The notes beneath the pieces are model-generated. The model was not told the DNA's origin. It ran no database searches and saw only the letters and a program-made list of their open reading frames with translations. The position numbers and the translations under genes were made by a program. From contig DATDOO010000194.1 in the NCBI GenBank assembly GCA_035293245.1, positions 1 through 8,643 of the forward strand: a stretch of 8,643 bases of DNA, given 5' to 3'. This document shows positions 1 through 6,426 of the stretch, one piece after another; positions within the stretch are counted from its first letter, which is position 1; each line of letters starts with the position of its first letter. The stretch is from DATDOO01 sp035293245 (lineage in GTDB: Bacteria; Pseudomonadota; Gammaproteobacteria; Methylococcales; Methylococcaceae).

Positions 1-1319
1 TACCAGTCCACTCGGCGGGTGGCTGCCATGGCGACGGCCAGCAGGATGAACAAGAGGAGCGAGCCCAGCATGAGAGCGTTGTCCTCCGACTGGAGCAGTC
101 CGTACAGGGCCGCGAACAGCCCTCCCAGCATGGCGCCAGCCGCAGAGCCGCGGCGGACGCTGCCCATGACGGCGCTCAGGTAGAACCCGATCAGCCCCAC
201 GCAGGCGCCCGCCGCAACCAGATAGGCGAGAGGAAAGGCGATGTGTTCCGACAAGCTCAGCAGCAGCAGGAAGAACATGGCCAAAGCGAGACCGACCAAG
301 GCGTACTGGGCCGGGTGGATGGCCAGGCGCTTGAGAATCTCGAACAGGAAGATCGACGCGAAAGTCAGGCAGACGAACAGGAAGCCGTACTTGGTGGCGC
401 GGTCGGATTGGGAATAGATGTTGATGGGGTCCATGAGGCGGATGCCGAAGCTGTCGTAACAGCCGATGTCCCGGCACTTGTAAATGCTTTGCGCCACGTT
501 GGACGCCAGGGCATTGACCAGCCACTCGGCGTGAAAGCCTTCCTCGTTGATCTTCTGGCTCTGCGGGTCGGGCAGGAAGCGGCCGTGAAAACTGGGGTGC
601 TGCCAGGCGGAGGACAGGCTCACGCGGGTCTGCTTGCCGGCCGGCACGAAGTCCAGTTCCTCGATGCCCCGCAACTTCAGCTTGAAGCCGAAGGGAATCG
701 TGACCGGCCCGTTGTCCACCGGTTGGGGTCCGAGGTCGGCGTGCATGCCGCTGACCTGGACGGGTAGCTCCGCGCCCTGCTCGAAGGCGCGCTGCTCGCC
801 GTTCCACTCCAGCCCCTGCGCTTCCAGCACGCCGCGCATGTCGGACAGGGCGATCGCGGCATAGGGCGCGCCGAACACCAGGCGGCCGTTGTGCGCCGGG
901 CCGGGATTGCCGTAGCGGGCCGGCAGGACGAAGCTCCCTTTGACCACGGTGTCCAGCACGTAGGAGCGCACCTTGAACAAGCCGCGCCGCTTGGTTTCCG
1001 TGGCCAGGGCGCCATCCACGTTCAATTGCTCGGGCAGGAAGTACAGAGTGCGGTAGTCCACATGCTGCTTTTCCTCCCGTGTGGGAACGCCGTCCTGCTT
1101 GGTTTCCACCACTTCCGTCCAGTACTCGGCGTAGGGAACGGCGAAGATGGGACCGAACAGGCGCTGCGGCCCGGCGGAACTGGCAGCGATGTCGGCGACG
1201 ACCTGCTGCTGGCGGCCGCTGCGTTCGCTCACCAGGTTTTCGATCATGCTCAAGGGAATGAGCAGCGTCAGCATGAGGCCGAGCATCACGCCGGTTTTGG
1301 ACAAGAGGATCTTTTGCAT
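1..1319 (-). CDS. creD: CreD, inner-membrane cell-envelope protein (C-terminus cut by window edge)
   Basis: Translating the minus strand from ATG at 1319 gives 439 residues with no stop before the window edge. E. coli CreD is about 450 residues, so only the last few are missing. One N-terminal membrane segment (about residues 9-25) is followed by a large soluble, probably periplasmic, region (about 30-305). Five more hydrophobic segments follow (about 311-329, 338-357, 361-382, 393-410, 415-432). Family-typical strings are visible: TKYGFLFV near 309, HPAQYALVGLALAMFF near 335, LSLSEH near 354 and YGLLQSEDNAL near 406. The start is supported by AGGAGA about 8 nt upstream. CreD is the output gene of the CreBC system; its overproduction affects colicin tolerance and envelope properties in E. 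coli, but its molecular activity is unknown. It follows creC on the same strand after 104 bp holding a cre tag, so it probably has its own CreB-dependent promoter. Confidence 0.93.
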   Translation of the reverse strand, partial: MQKILLSKTGVMLGLMLTLLIPLSMIENLVSERSGRQQQVVADIAASSAGPQRLFGPIFAVPYAEYWTEVVETKQDGVPTREEKQHVDYRTLYFLPEQLNVDGALATETKRRGLFKVRSYVLDTVVKGSFVLPARYGNPGPAHNGRLVFGAPYAAIALSDMRGVLEAQGLEWNGEQRAFEQGAELPVQVSGMHADLGPQPVDNGPVTIPFGFKLKLRGIEELDFVPAGKQTRVSLSSAWQHPSFHGRFLPDPQSQKINEEGFHAEWLVNALASNVAQSIYKCRDIGCYDSFGIRLMDPINIYSQSDRATKYGFLFVCLTFASIFLFEILKRLAIHPAQYALVGLALAMFFLLLLSLSEHIAFPLAYLVAAGACVGLIGFYLSAVMGSVRRGSAAGAMLGGLFAALYGLLQSEDNALMLGSLLLFILLAVAMAATRRVDW

Positions 1320-1325
1320 AGCGGT

Positions 1326-1357
1326 TCTCCTGAATCGTGAAAAGGACGGGATTCAGG
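1326..1357 (-). promoter_or_regulatory. Inverted repeat overlapping the creD Shine-Dalgarno sequence
   Basis: Perfect 8 bp arms CCTGAATC (1329-1336) and GATTCAGG (1350-1357) are separated by 13 nt. In the creD mRNA the downstream arm ends with AGG, which is the first half of the AGGAGA ribosome-binding site at 1331-1326. Folding would partly occlude the site. The repeat is seen directly; a role in translational control is inferred. It could instead be a protein-binding site. Confidence 0.4.
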
Positions 1358-1401
1358 ATGCGCGCCAGCCGTGAAGCCTTGATGGAGCGGGCGTGAAGTG
1401 T

Positions 1402-1417
1402 GTGAAGCGGAGGTGAA
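1402..1417 (-). promoter_or_regulatory. cre tag (CreB-binding site) upstream of creD
   Basis: Read on the minus strand, this is TTCAC, six bases (CTCCGC), TTCAC. It matches exactly the published cre-tag consensus TTCAC-N6-TTCAC bound by phosphorylated CreB in E. coli and by the related BlrA in Aeromonas. It lies 83-98 bp upstream of the creD start, just beyond the creC stop. Three further TTCAC half-sites on the same strand lie downstream, at 1393-1397, 1371-1375 and 1337-1341. The first two start 22 bp apart, twice the 11 bp period of the tag. No convincing -10 hexamer was identified; a weak candidate is CATCAA roughly 17 nt downstream of the tag. Confidence 0.8.
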
Positions 1418-1423
1418 CCCAGG

Positions 1424-2851
1424 TTAGACCGCCGGCAGGATCAGGATGGCTTCCGCCCCGCCTTCGGGCCGGTTCCCGACCTCGACGCGGCCTTGATGCA
1501 GCGTCGCGACCTCACGGACGAAAGCCAAGCCCAGCCCCGTGCTTTTCCGCCCGGTATCCGGCCGGGGCAGCGAGTAGAAACGCTCGAACAGGCGCTGCAG
1601 GGCGTAATCGGGAATCCCGGTTCCCTGATCGCGGATGCGCAGGATCACCGCCGCCTCGCTCCGCTCGCCCAGGATCTCGATGACGCCCTGCTCGGGAGAA
1701 AACGCCACGGCGTTGTCGATCAGATTGGACAGGGCCTGGCGCAACAAAAAGCTTTCTCCCCAAACCCGAAGGCCGTCGGCAACGGCCATCCGGGAAGTGA
1801 GATTTCGTTCCCTGAACTGCATGCGTTTCTCCTCCGCCACGTCCTGGACCAGCTTGGCCATGTCGACCTCCACCGCATCGGACAATGCCTGCCGATGTTC
1901 GACGGCCGCGAGGCTCAACAGCCGTTCGACCAGTTGATCCAGGCGCTCCGCCTGTTCGCGGGCGTTGGTGGCGAAACGACGGCGGTCCCCTTCCGGCAAC
2001 GGCTCCTCCAGCAGTTCCGCCGCCCCGCGGATGGCGGCCAGCGGGCTTTTCATTTCGTGGGTCAGGGTCTGCACGTAGCGTTCGGCGTATTGCTTTCCCT
2101 CCAGTTCCTGCCGCATGGTTTCCAGCGCCTGGGCCAGGGTCGCCATTTCCGGGCTGTGCAATTTGGGCGGCGTGGCCCGCTCCCCGGCCGTGACCGCCCG
2201 TGCGTAGCCTGCCAGCAAGTCGATGGCGCGGGTCAGCCGCCAGTTGAACAGGGCACCGAACGCCAGCGCCGCGCCGAACAGCCACAGGGCGGAGCGGCGC
2301 ACTTCCGCCTCGCTCTGGTCGACGATGGGTTGCAGCAGCGAAGTCGGGTAGGCCACGGTCAGCACGCCCAGCAGTTGTTCCCCATCCTTGATGGGCGCAG
2401 CCACGTGCATCATGGAACTGTTGCCGTCCGCGGGGTCCGCCCGTGACGAACGGGCGCCGTATTGTCCCTGCAGGGTGAGGTAAACGTCGTTCCAGCGCGA
2501 GAAGTCCTCGCCCACCGACTGGTTCGACGAGTCGAACAACACGATGCCGCGCGTGTCGGTGACGTAAACCCGGTAATCCAGGCTGCGCTTGGGAAAGTGG
2601 AAAATGTGCGCAGAAACCGGACGGGCGGCATAACGGCGAATCGCCTCGCCGAAGGGTCCAGCGGCGATCCGCCCGTCGCGCATCTCGGGAACCGCCAATT
2701 CGGCGAGCAGGTTGGCGGTGTCCACCAGGCTGGCTTCCAGCGCCGTGCGCACGCCGGGGCTGATCACCCGCACCATCAGCATCAGCACCAGGTGGCCGGC
2801 GACGGCGACGATGAGGAAATAGCCGAGAAACAGCCGGACCGACAGTTTCAC
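1424..2851 (-). CDS. creC: CreC, sensor histidine kinase
   Basis: The protein is a membrane-bound sensor kinase that phosphorylates CreB. The chosen start is GTG at 2851, which overlaps the creB stop codon (GTGA) and has GGAG about 8 nt upstream. It gives 475 residues, against 474 in E. coli CreC. A longer frame open to an upstream start at 2995 would run deep into creB and is unlikely. Two membrane segments (about 8-30 and 188-203) flank a periplasmic sensor region. A linker follows, then the kinase core: H-box THEMKSP with phospho-acceptor His265, N-box SNLIDNAV (375-382), G1 DQGTGI (408-413), F-box LFERFY (421-426) and G2 GLGLAF (439-444). All catalytic motifs are intact. The 4 nt overlap implies translational coupling to creB. 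The signal it senses cannot be read from sequence; in E. coli the system responds to carbon source and growth conditions. Confidence 0.93.
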   Translation of the reverse strand: MKLSVRLFLGYFLIVAVAGHLVLMLMVRVISPGVRTALEASLVDTANLLAELAVPEMRDGRIAAGPFGEAIRRYAARPVSAHIFHFPKRSLDYRVYVTDTRGIVLFDSSNQSVGEDFSRWNDVYLTLQGQYGARSSRADPADGNSSMMHVAAPIKDGEQLLGVLTVAYPTSLLQPIVDQSEAEVRRSALWLFGAALAFGALFNWRLTRAIDLLAGYARAVTAGERATPPKLHSPEMATLAQALETMRQELEGKQYAERYVQTLTHEMKSPLAAIRGAAELLEEPLPEGDRRRFATNAREQAERLDQLVERLLSLAAVEHRQALSDAVEVDMAKLVQDVAEEKRMQFRERNLTSRMAVADGLRVWGESFLLRQALSNLIDNAVAFSPEQGVIEILGERSEAAVILRIRDQGTGIPDYALQRLFERFYSLPRPDTGRKSTGLGLAFVREVATLHQGRVEVGNRPEGGAEAILILPAV

Positions 2852-3546
2852 CGGGACTCCATGCAGAGGCTGTAACCCAGCCCTCGGTGCGTGCGGATCG
2901 GGTCGCTGTCCGGATCGACCGAGCGCAGCTTGGCGCGCAGGGTCTTGATGTGAGTGTCGACGGTGCGGTCGAACACTTCCCCGTGATCGTTCCACACCTG
3001 TTCCAGCAACTGTTCGCGGGAGAAGATGCGCTCCGGGTGCTCAAGGAGCAATTTCAACACGAGATACTCGTAGCGGGTCAGATCGAGCAACCGGCCCCGG
3101 AAGCGGACCCGTCCGCCAGCGGCATCCAGTTCGAAGGCGCCCGACACAGCAGGCGCCACGGCCGGGGCCGGAGCGGTCCCGGACTGCGCGCGGCGCAAAA
3201 TGACCCGCACCCGCGCCGCCACCTCCCTGGGGCTGAAAGGCTTGGTGACGTAATCGTCCGCGCCGATCTCCAGCCCGACGATGCGGTCGATCTCGTCGCC
3301 GCGCGCCGTGAGGAAAAGAACCGGCAAGTCCGCAAAACGGCGCAGCTCCCGGCACAACTCGAAGCCGTTGCCGTCGGGAAGGCCCACGTCGAGAATCGCC
3401 AGGGCGAAATCCCCGGACCTGAGCCGGCTCAGCGCGGCTTGCGCCAGGCTCACGTGCTCCGGGTCATAGCCTTCGTTCGCCAGGGCATAGATCAGCGTGT
3501 CGGCAATGGCCGGCTCGTCTTCGACGATGAGTATGCGTTTGGACAT
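2848..3546 (-). CDS. creB: CreB, OmpR/PhoB-type response regulator
   Basis: The 232-residue protein is close to the 229 of E. coli CreB. The N-terminal receiver domain (about 3-115) has acidic-pocket residues Glu9 and Asp10, phospho-acceptor Asp53 (in LAILDVGLPDGNG), Thr80 (in LFLTARGDE) and Lys102 (in YVTKPFSP). The C-terminal winged-helix DNA-binding domain (about 138-230) contains LTRYEYLVLKLLLEHP, SREQLLEQVW and the typical end TVDTHIKTLRAKL...RTHRGLGY. When phosphorylated by CreC it should bind TTCAC-N6-TTCAC sites, one of which lies before creD. The start at 3546 follows only a weak purine tract. The next gene upstream is divergent, so creB is first in its operon. The usual upstream partner creA is not seen here. 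A single TTCAC half-site at 3555-3551 lies 4 nt upstream of the start codon, not enough to claim autoregulation. Confidence 0.93.
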   Translation of the reverse strand: MSKRILIVEDEPAIADTLIYALANEGYDPEHVSLAQAALSRLRSGDFALAILDVGLPDGNGFELCRELRRFADLPVLFLTARGDEIDRIVGLEIGADDYVTKPFSPREVAARVRVILRRAQSGTAPAPAVAPAVSGAFELDAAGGRVRFRGRLLDLTRYEYLVLKLLLEHPERIFSREQLLEQVWNDHGEVFDRTVDTHIKTLRAKLRSVDPDSDPIRTHRGLGYSLCMESR

Positions 3547-3601
3547 GCGGGTGAACGGGTATCCGGTTGCTGCGCGCGTCCCATTCTATCGGGCGATGCA
3601 C

Positions 3602-3673
3602 GCCCATGGGATGTGCGGATAAGATAAACGGTGCATCCCGAACGGGATGATAAATTGCGCGCAGCCCATGGGA
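3602..3673. promoter_or_regulatory. Divergent control region with palindrome and repeated 10-mer
   Basis: Between the divergent creB and LsrG-like genes, the palindrome CATCCCG-AA-CGGGATG (3634-3649) has 7 bp perfect arms. It is flanked by two identical copies of GCCCATGGGA at 3602-3611 and 3664-3673, each containing the 8 bp palindrome CCCATGGG. The second copy abuts the ribosome-binding site of the plus-strand gene. The half-site GGGATG also occurs at 3608-3613. The arrangement suggests a repressor operator for the plus-strand pair. Candidate -10 elements (TAAGAT near 3620, GATAAA near 3648) are weak, and no start site is claimed. Confidence 0.4.
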
Positions 3674-3681
3674 GAGAAAAC

Positions 3682-3975
3682 ATGCATGTGACCCTGGTTC
3701 ACGTCCACGTCAAACCGGATTGCGTGGAAGCCTTCCTCGCCGCCACGCGCGAGAATCACGAAAATTCGGTGCAGGAGCCGGGCAACCGGCGCTTCGACGT
3801 GTTGCAATCGCCGGACGACCCCACCCGCTTTGTGCTTTACGAGGCCTATGCCTCCGAGGCTGACGCGGCGGCACATAAACAGACGTCCCATTACCTGAAG
3901 TGGCGCGATACGGTGGCCGGCTGGATGGCCGAACCGCGCCAGGGCGTGCGCTATGCAGGGCTGTACCCCCAATGA
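3682..3975 (+). CDS. LsrG-like ABM-domain protein (putative monooxygenase or phospho-AI-2 isomerase relative)
   Basis: The 97-residue protein is a single antibiotic-biosynthesis-monooxygenase (ABM) domain, a ferredoxin-like fold that works as a dimer. The pattern from MHVTLVHVHVKP through ENHENSVQEPGN, RFDVLQ, RFVLYEAY and HKQTSHYLKW strongly resembles LsrG (96 residues in E. coli), which acts on the phosphorylated quorum signal AI-2. Related YgiN-type proteins act on quinols, so the substrate is uncertain. The ATG at 3682 is chosen because GGAGAG lies 6 nt upstream; an in-frame GTG at 3631 would add 17 residues encoded by the palindrome region and has no ribosome-binding site. The stop overlaps the next gene's start (ATGA), indicating a coupled pair with the dehydrogenase. 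No lsr transporter, kinase or luxS is present in the window, so a true AI-2 role is not supported by context. Confidence 0.8.
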   Translation: MHVTLVHVHVKPDCVEAFLAATRENHENSVQEPGNRRFDVLQSPDDPTRFVLYEAYASEADAAAHKQTSHYLKWRDTVAGWMAEPRQGVRYAGLYPQ

Positions 3976-5165
3976 TGGAAATCCTGCCGTTCGAGGTCGC
4001 GCGGCTGCCGCGCATCGTGTTCGGCGCGGGCACGCTGGCGCGGGTGCCGGCCCTGGCGGCCCAGTACGGGCGCCGTGCCCTGCTGGTGACCGGCGCCCAT
4101 TCCTTCGTCCACTCGCCCCATCATGGGATGCTCCTGGACGGGCTGCGGCAGGCCGGAATGGATTGGGAGTCGTTCGTGGTGGCCGGGGAGCCTTCGCCGC
4201 AACTGGTGGACGAGGCCGCGGCCCGTTTCCGCGCGGCCAACGTCGAGGTGGTGATCGGCATCGGCGGCGGCAGCGTGCTGGATGCGGCCAAGGCGATCGC
4301 CGGCCTGCTGCGCATCCCCCATTCGGTGCTGGATTTTCTGGAGGGCGTCGGCCCGGAACTGCCCTATTCCGGCCCGGCCGTGCCGTTCATCGCCGCGCCC
4401 ACCACGGCCGGCACCGGCTCGGAAGCTACCAGGAACGCCGTGCTTTCGGTGCAGGGAGCGCAGGGTTTCAAGAAATCCTTCCGCCACGAAAAGCTGGTGC
4501 CGGAATACGCGGTGCTCGACCCGTCATTGCTGGCGAGCTGCCCGGCGGCGCTGATTGCGGCCAACGGCATGGACGCGTTTACCCAGTTGCTGGAGTCCTA
4601 CGTCTCGCTGAAAGCCAATCCTTTCACCGACGCACTGGCCCTGTCCGGCATCCGCCTGGTGCGCGACAGCCTGTTCGCCTGGTACGAACAAACGCCCGAG
4701 GTCCCGCAAGCCCGCGGCGCGATGCTGTATGCCGCTCTCCTGTCGGGAATCGCTCTGGCGCAGGCGGGACTGGGTTCGGTGCACGGCCTGGCTTCGCCCC
4801 TGGGCGCTTTCTTCCCCATTCCCCACGGGGTGGCGTGCGGCACTCTGGTTGCCAATTGCACCGCCATCAACGTGCGCGCCTTGCGCGAACGGGCGCCGGG
4901 CAGTCCGGCGCTGGCCAAGTATGCGCACGTGGGCAAGGTCCTGGCGCGAACCATGAGGCTGGACGACGACGCCGGCCTGGAGCGCCTCGTGGATACGCTG
5001 GCCGACTGGACCCGGCGGCTGGAGTTGCCGCGGTTGTCCGGCTACGGCATGAACGTAGCGGACATTCCCCGGGTCGTCGCCCACAGCCGGGGCAGCAGCA
5101 TGAAAACCAATCCCCTGGTTCTGACGGATGGCGAAGTGGCCGAATCGCTGGCCGCCCGGCTGTGA
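3972..5165 (+). CDS. Iron-containing (group III) alcohol dehydrogenase family protein
   Basis: From ATG at 3972 the protein has 397 residues, a normal length for this family of NAD(P)-dependent alcohol/aldehyde oxidoreductases. A second ATG directly after (3975) is equally possible; both overlap the preceding stop. The N-terminal nucleotide-binding part has GGGSVLDAAKA (98-108) and PTTAGTGSE (143-151). The all-helical C-terminal part holds the metal site: Asp201 (GMDAFTQ), His271 (SVHGLASPLG) and His285 (PIPHGVACG). The position that is histidine in FucO-type enzymes (four residues after the Asp) is Gln205 here. That substitution occurs in some family branches and may change metal preference or dependence. 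The substrate cannot be told from sequence. Translational coupling to the LsrG-like gene suggests the two act on one small carbonyl or alcohol metabolite in the cytoplasm. Confidence 0.87.
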   Translation: MMEILPFEVARLPRIVFGAGTLARVPALAAQYGRRALLVTGAHSFVHSPHHGMLLDGLRQAGMDWESFVVAGEPSPQLVDEAAARFRAANVEVVIGIGGGSVLDAAKAIAGLLRIPHSVLDFLEGVGPELPYSGPAVPFIAAPTTAGTGSEATRNAVLSVQGAQGFKKSFRHEKLVPEYAVLDPSLLASCPAALIAANGMDAFTQLLESYVSLKANPFTDALALSGIRLVRDSLFAWYEQTPEVPQARGAMLYAALLSGIALAQAGLGSVHGLASPLGAFFPIPHGVACGTLVANCTAINVRALRERAPGSPALAKYAHVGKVLARTMRLDDDAGLERLVDTLADWTRRLELPRLSGYGMNVADIPRVVAHSRGSSMKTNPLVLTDGEVAESLAARL

Positions 5166-5203
5166 GGGCGGCAAGAAACCTGGGCGATGGCGGACGTCCA
5201 ATG

Positions 5204-5234
5204 CAACGGTCATGGCGAGTCGCCATGACCGTTG
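5204..5234. terminator. Near-perfect 31 bp palindrome between convergent genes, possible bidirectional terminator
   Basis: Two perfectly complementary 15-nt arms (5204-5218 and 5220-5234) flank one central base. As RNA this would be a 13 bp stem with a 5-nt loop. It lies 38 bp after the dehydrogenase stop and 3 bp after the converging double-cNMP-domain gene stop, where a shared terminator would be expected. Neither side has a clear U-tract, so intrinsic termination is not certain. An RNA-stabilising hairpin or a protein site are alternatives. Confidence 0.55.
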
Positions 5235-5237
5235 GGC

Positions 5238-6161
5238 TCAATACGGGTCGCGTTTGAAAAGGGTGGCGGTTCTTTCTTTCCAGAAGTTGACCAGAGCAGG
5301 GATAAACCTCCATGGGGGGCCCGCAACCATAAAACGCAAACGCGCCGCCAAGGCACGCAACAACGAAACGCCGAACGCGGGTTGCGTTTTGACCAGATCG
5401 AGCATTTTGCGGCGATCGATGGCAAGCAAAAGGCAGTCGGTCTCGGCTTTCACGCTGGCCAGACGGGGATTCAGGTCGATCAGCGCGATTTCCCCGACAA
5501 CGCCGCCGGGGCCGATCCGCTCTACGGTCTTGCCTTCGATGCTCGCCACCACACATCCTTCCACGACGATGTACATCAGCATCCCGGCGCCGCCTTCCTG
5601 GAAAATCGTATGGCCGCGCAAAAAGCGCAAGGGCGACGGATCGGCCAGCTTGCCCATGAGGTCCCGCAGCAGCTTGCGGTCGAAGACGCCGGATTCCTTG
5701 CCGCCGGTGGCTTCGCCGAGCGTTTTGCCGGTTCTCGCGCGCAGGACGACCTCGCGCAAGCGCCCGATGATGACGGCCATCATCATGAGGGCGAACTCCG
5801 GCTTTTTTTCCAGTCCGGCGAGAAACTGATTCCGGTCGAGACTGATCAGCTCGCAGGGCGTCTTGGCAATGGCCGCGGCGCTGCGGGCCGCCGAAGTGAG
5901 CGGGGCGAGCTCGCCGAAAATCTCGCCGGGACGAATGACGCCGATCTTCTTGCCCGCAGCCTCGATGATCACCTCGCCATGCTGCAGGAGGAACATCTTG
6001 TCCTTTTGCCGTGAAAAGCGGCCGGCTCGCTCGCGTTCGGTAAAAATCGTCGCGCCCTGGGCGACGGTTTCCGCTGTACCGGCTGCCTTAAAGAACTCCC
6101 GTGCGGCTTGGGGGTCGTAGACCACGCCGTTTCCGGAATCGTTTTGCGGGGATGATTGCAT
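5238..6161 (-). CDS. Tandem cyclic-nucleotide-binding-domain protein
   Basis: The 307-residue soluble protein has two Crp-type cyclic-nucleotide-binding domains. Domain 1 (about 30-140) contains the phosphate-binding-cassette-like stretch PGEIFGELAPL followed by SAARSA with Arg93. Domain 2 (about 165-280) contains GPGGVVGEIALID then NPRLAS with Arg233. Both keep the Gly-Glu and Arg positions that contact the cyclic phosphate in cAMP/cGMP receptors, so ligand binding is plausible, although NPRLAS departs from the usual R(S/T)A. No helix-turn-helix, kinase, cyclase or channel part is visible; after domain 2 there are only about 25 basic and aromatic residues. It may be a regulatory subunit acting on a partner protein. 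The start at 6161 has AGGAGA about 9 nt upstream. It is divergent from the SapC-family gene. Its function is not known. Confidence 0.85.
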   Translation of the reverse strand: MQSSPQNDSGNGVVYDPQAAREFFKAAGTAETVAQGATIFTERERAGRFSRQKDKMFLLQHGEVIIEAAGKKIGVIRPGEIFGELAPLTSAARSAAAIAKTPCELISLDRNQFLAGLEKKPEFALMMMAVIIGRLREVVLRARTGKTLGEATGGKESGVFDRKLLRDLMGKLADPSPLRFLRGHTIFQEGGAGMLMYIVVEGCVVASIEGKTVERIGPGGVVGEIALIDLNPRLASVKAETDCLLLAIDRRKMLDLVKTQPAFGVSLLRALAARLRFMVAGPPWRFIPALVNFWKERTATLFKRDPY

Positions 6162-6426
6162 GACGGATATCTCCTATGGGCGATCCTGCCGGAGAGGGCC
6201 TGCGCCCGACAGTGGGGTTACTGTGGATGGTAAACCAGCCTGAAAAACGAGTTTACAACCGTTACCGGTCCGCCGTCCCCGCGGGACACGAATTCCCCGC
6301 GAAAATCCGGCGCCGTGGTTTCTTCAAACCGGCTTTCGACTACCCGGCGTCATTTTTTCGTGTTAGGTTTCCACACTCGGATTTAGTCAAGGCTCTGCGG
6401 CCTTCAACAACAACCAGGGAGATACC
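6162..6426. other. Divergent intergenic region between the cNMP-domain gene and the sapC-family gene
   Basis: This 265 bp stretch must hold the promoters of both genes. Beyond the GTAAAC inverted repeat it contains two hairpin-forming sequences on the sapC side: CGCGGG/CCCGCG (6280-6285/6296-6301) and GGTTT-CTTC-AAACC extended by GCC/GGC (6312-6333). Neither is followed by a strong T-run. A TTCGAC at 6335-6340 could be a -35, but no good -10 at correct spacing was found. A frame open from 6176 to 6445 overlaps the sapC-family start and looks like chance. Confidence 0.5.
6230..6256. promoter_or_regulatory. Inverted repeat GTAAAC-N15-GTTTAC, possible operator
   Basis: The arms GTAAAC (6230-6235) and GTTTAC (6251-6256) are perfect inverted hexamers whose starts are 21 bp apart, two helical turns. 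They lie 69-95 bp upstream of the minus-strand cNMP-domain gene, a usual place for an operator or promoter. Read on the minus strand, the segment around it offers TTGTAA and TTTACC 18 bp apart, a poor sigma-70-like pair. Repeats this short also arise by chance. Confidence 0.3.

Noticed and set aside
243..767. 174-residue plus-strand frame at the left end
   Set aside because: It is antisense to creD, whose minus-strand translation matches the family throughout.
1493..2446. 317-residue open frame on the plus strand opposite creC
   Set aside because: It is an antisense shadow of a well-supported histidine kinase in GC-rich DNA; the translation is rich in Arg, Gln and Gly with no domain pattern.
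3631..3681. Upstream GTG start extending the LsrG-like protein by 17 residues
   Set aside because: The extension spans the palindrome, has no ribosome-binding site, and LsrG begins at the equivalent of the ATG at 3682, which has GGAGAG before it.
3699..3714. TTCAC-N6-GTCAA inside the LsrG-like gene as a second cre tag
   Set aside because: The second half-site mismatches the consensus and the site lies in coding sequence.
3953..5257. 434-residue open frame on the plus strand overlapping the dehydrogenase in another frame
   Set aside because: The dehydrogenase frame carries all family motifs; this one is low-complexity Arg/Gly/Ala sequence typical of a GC-driven shadow.
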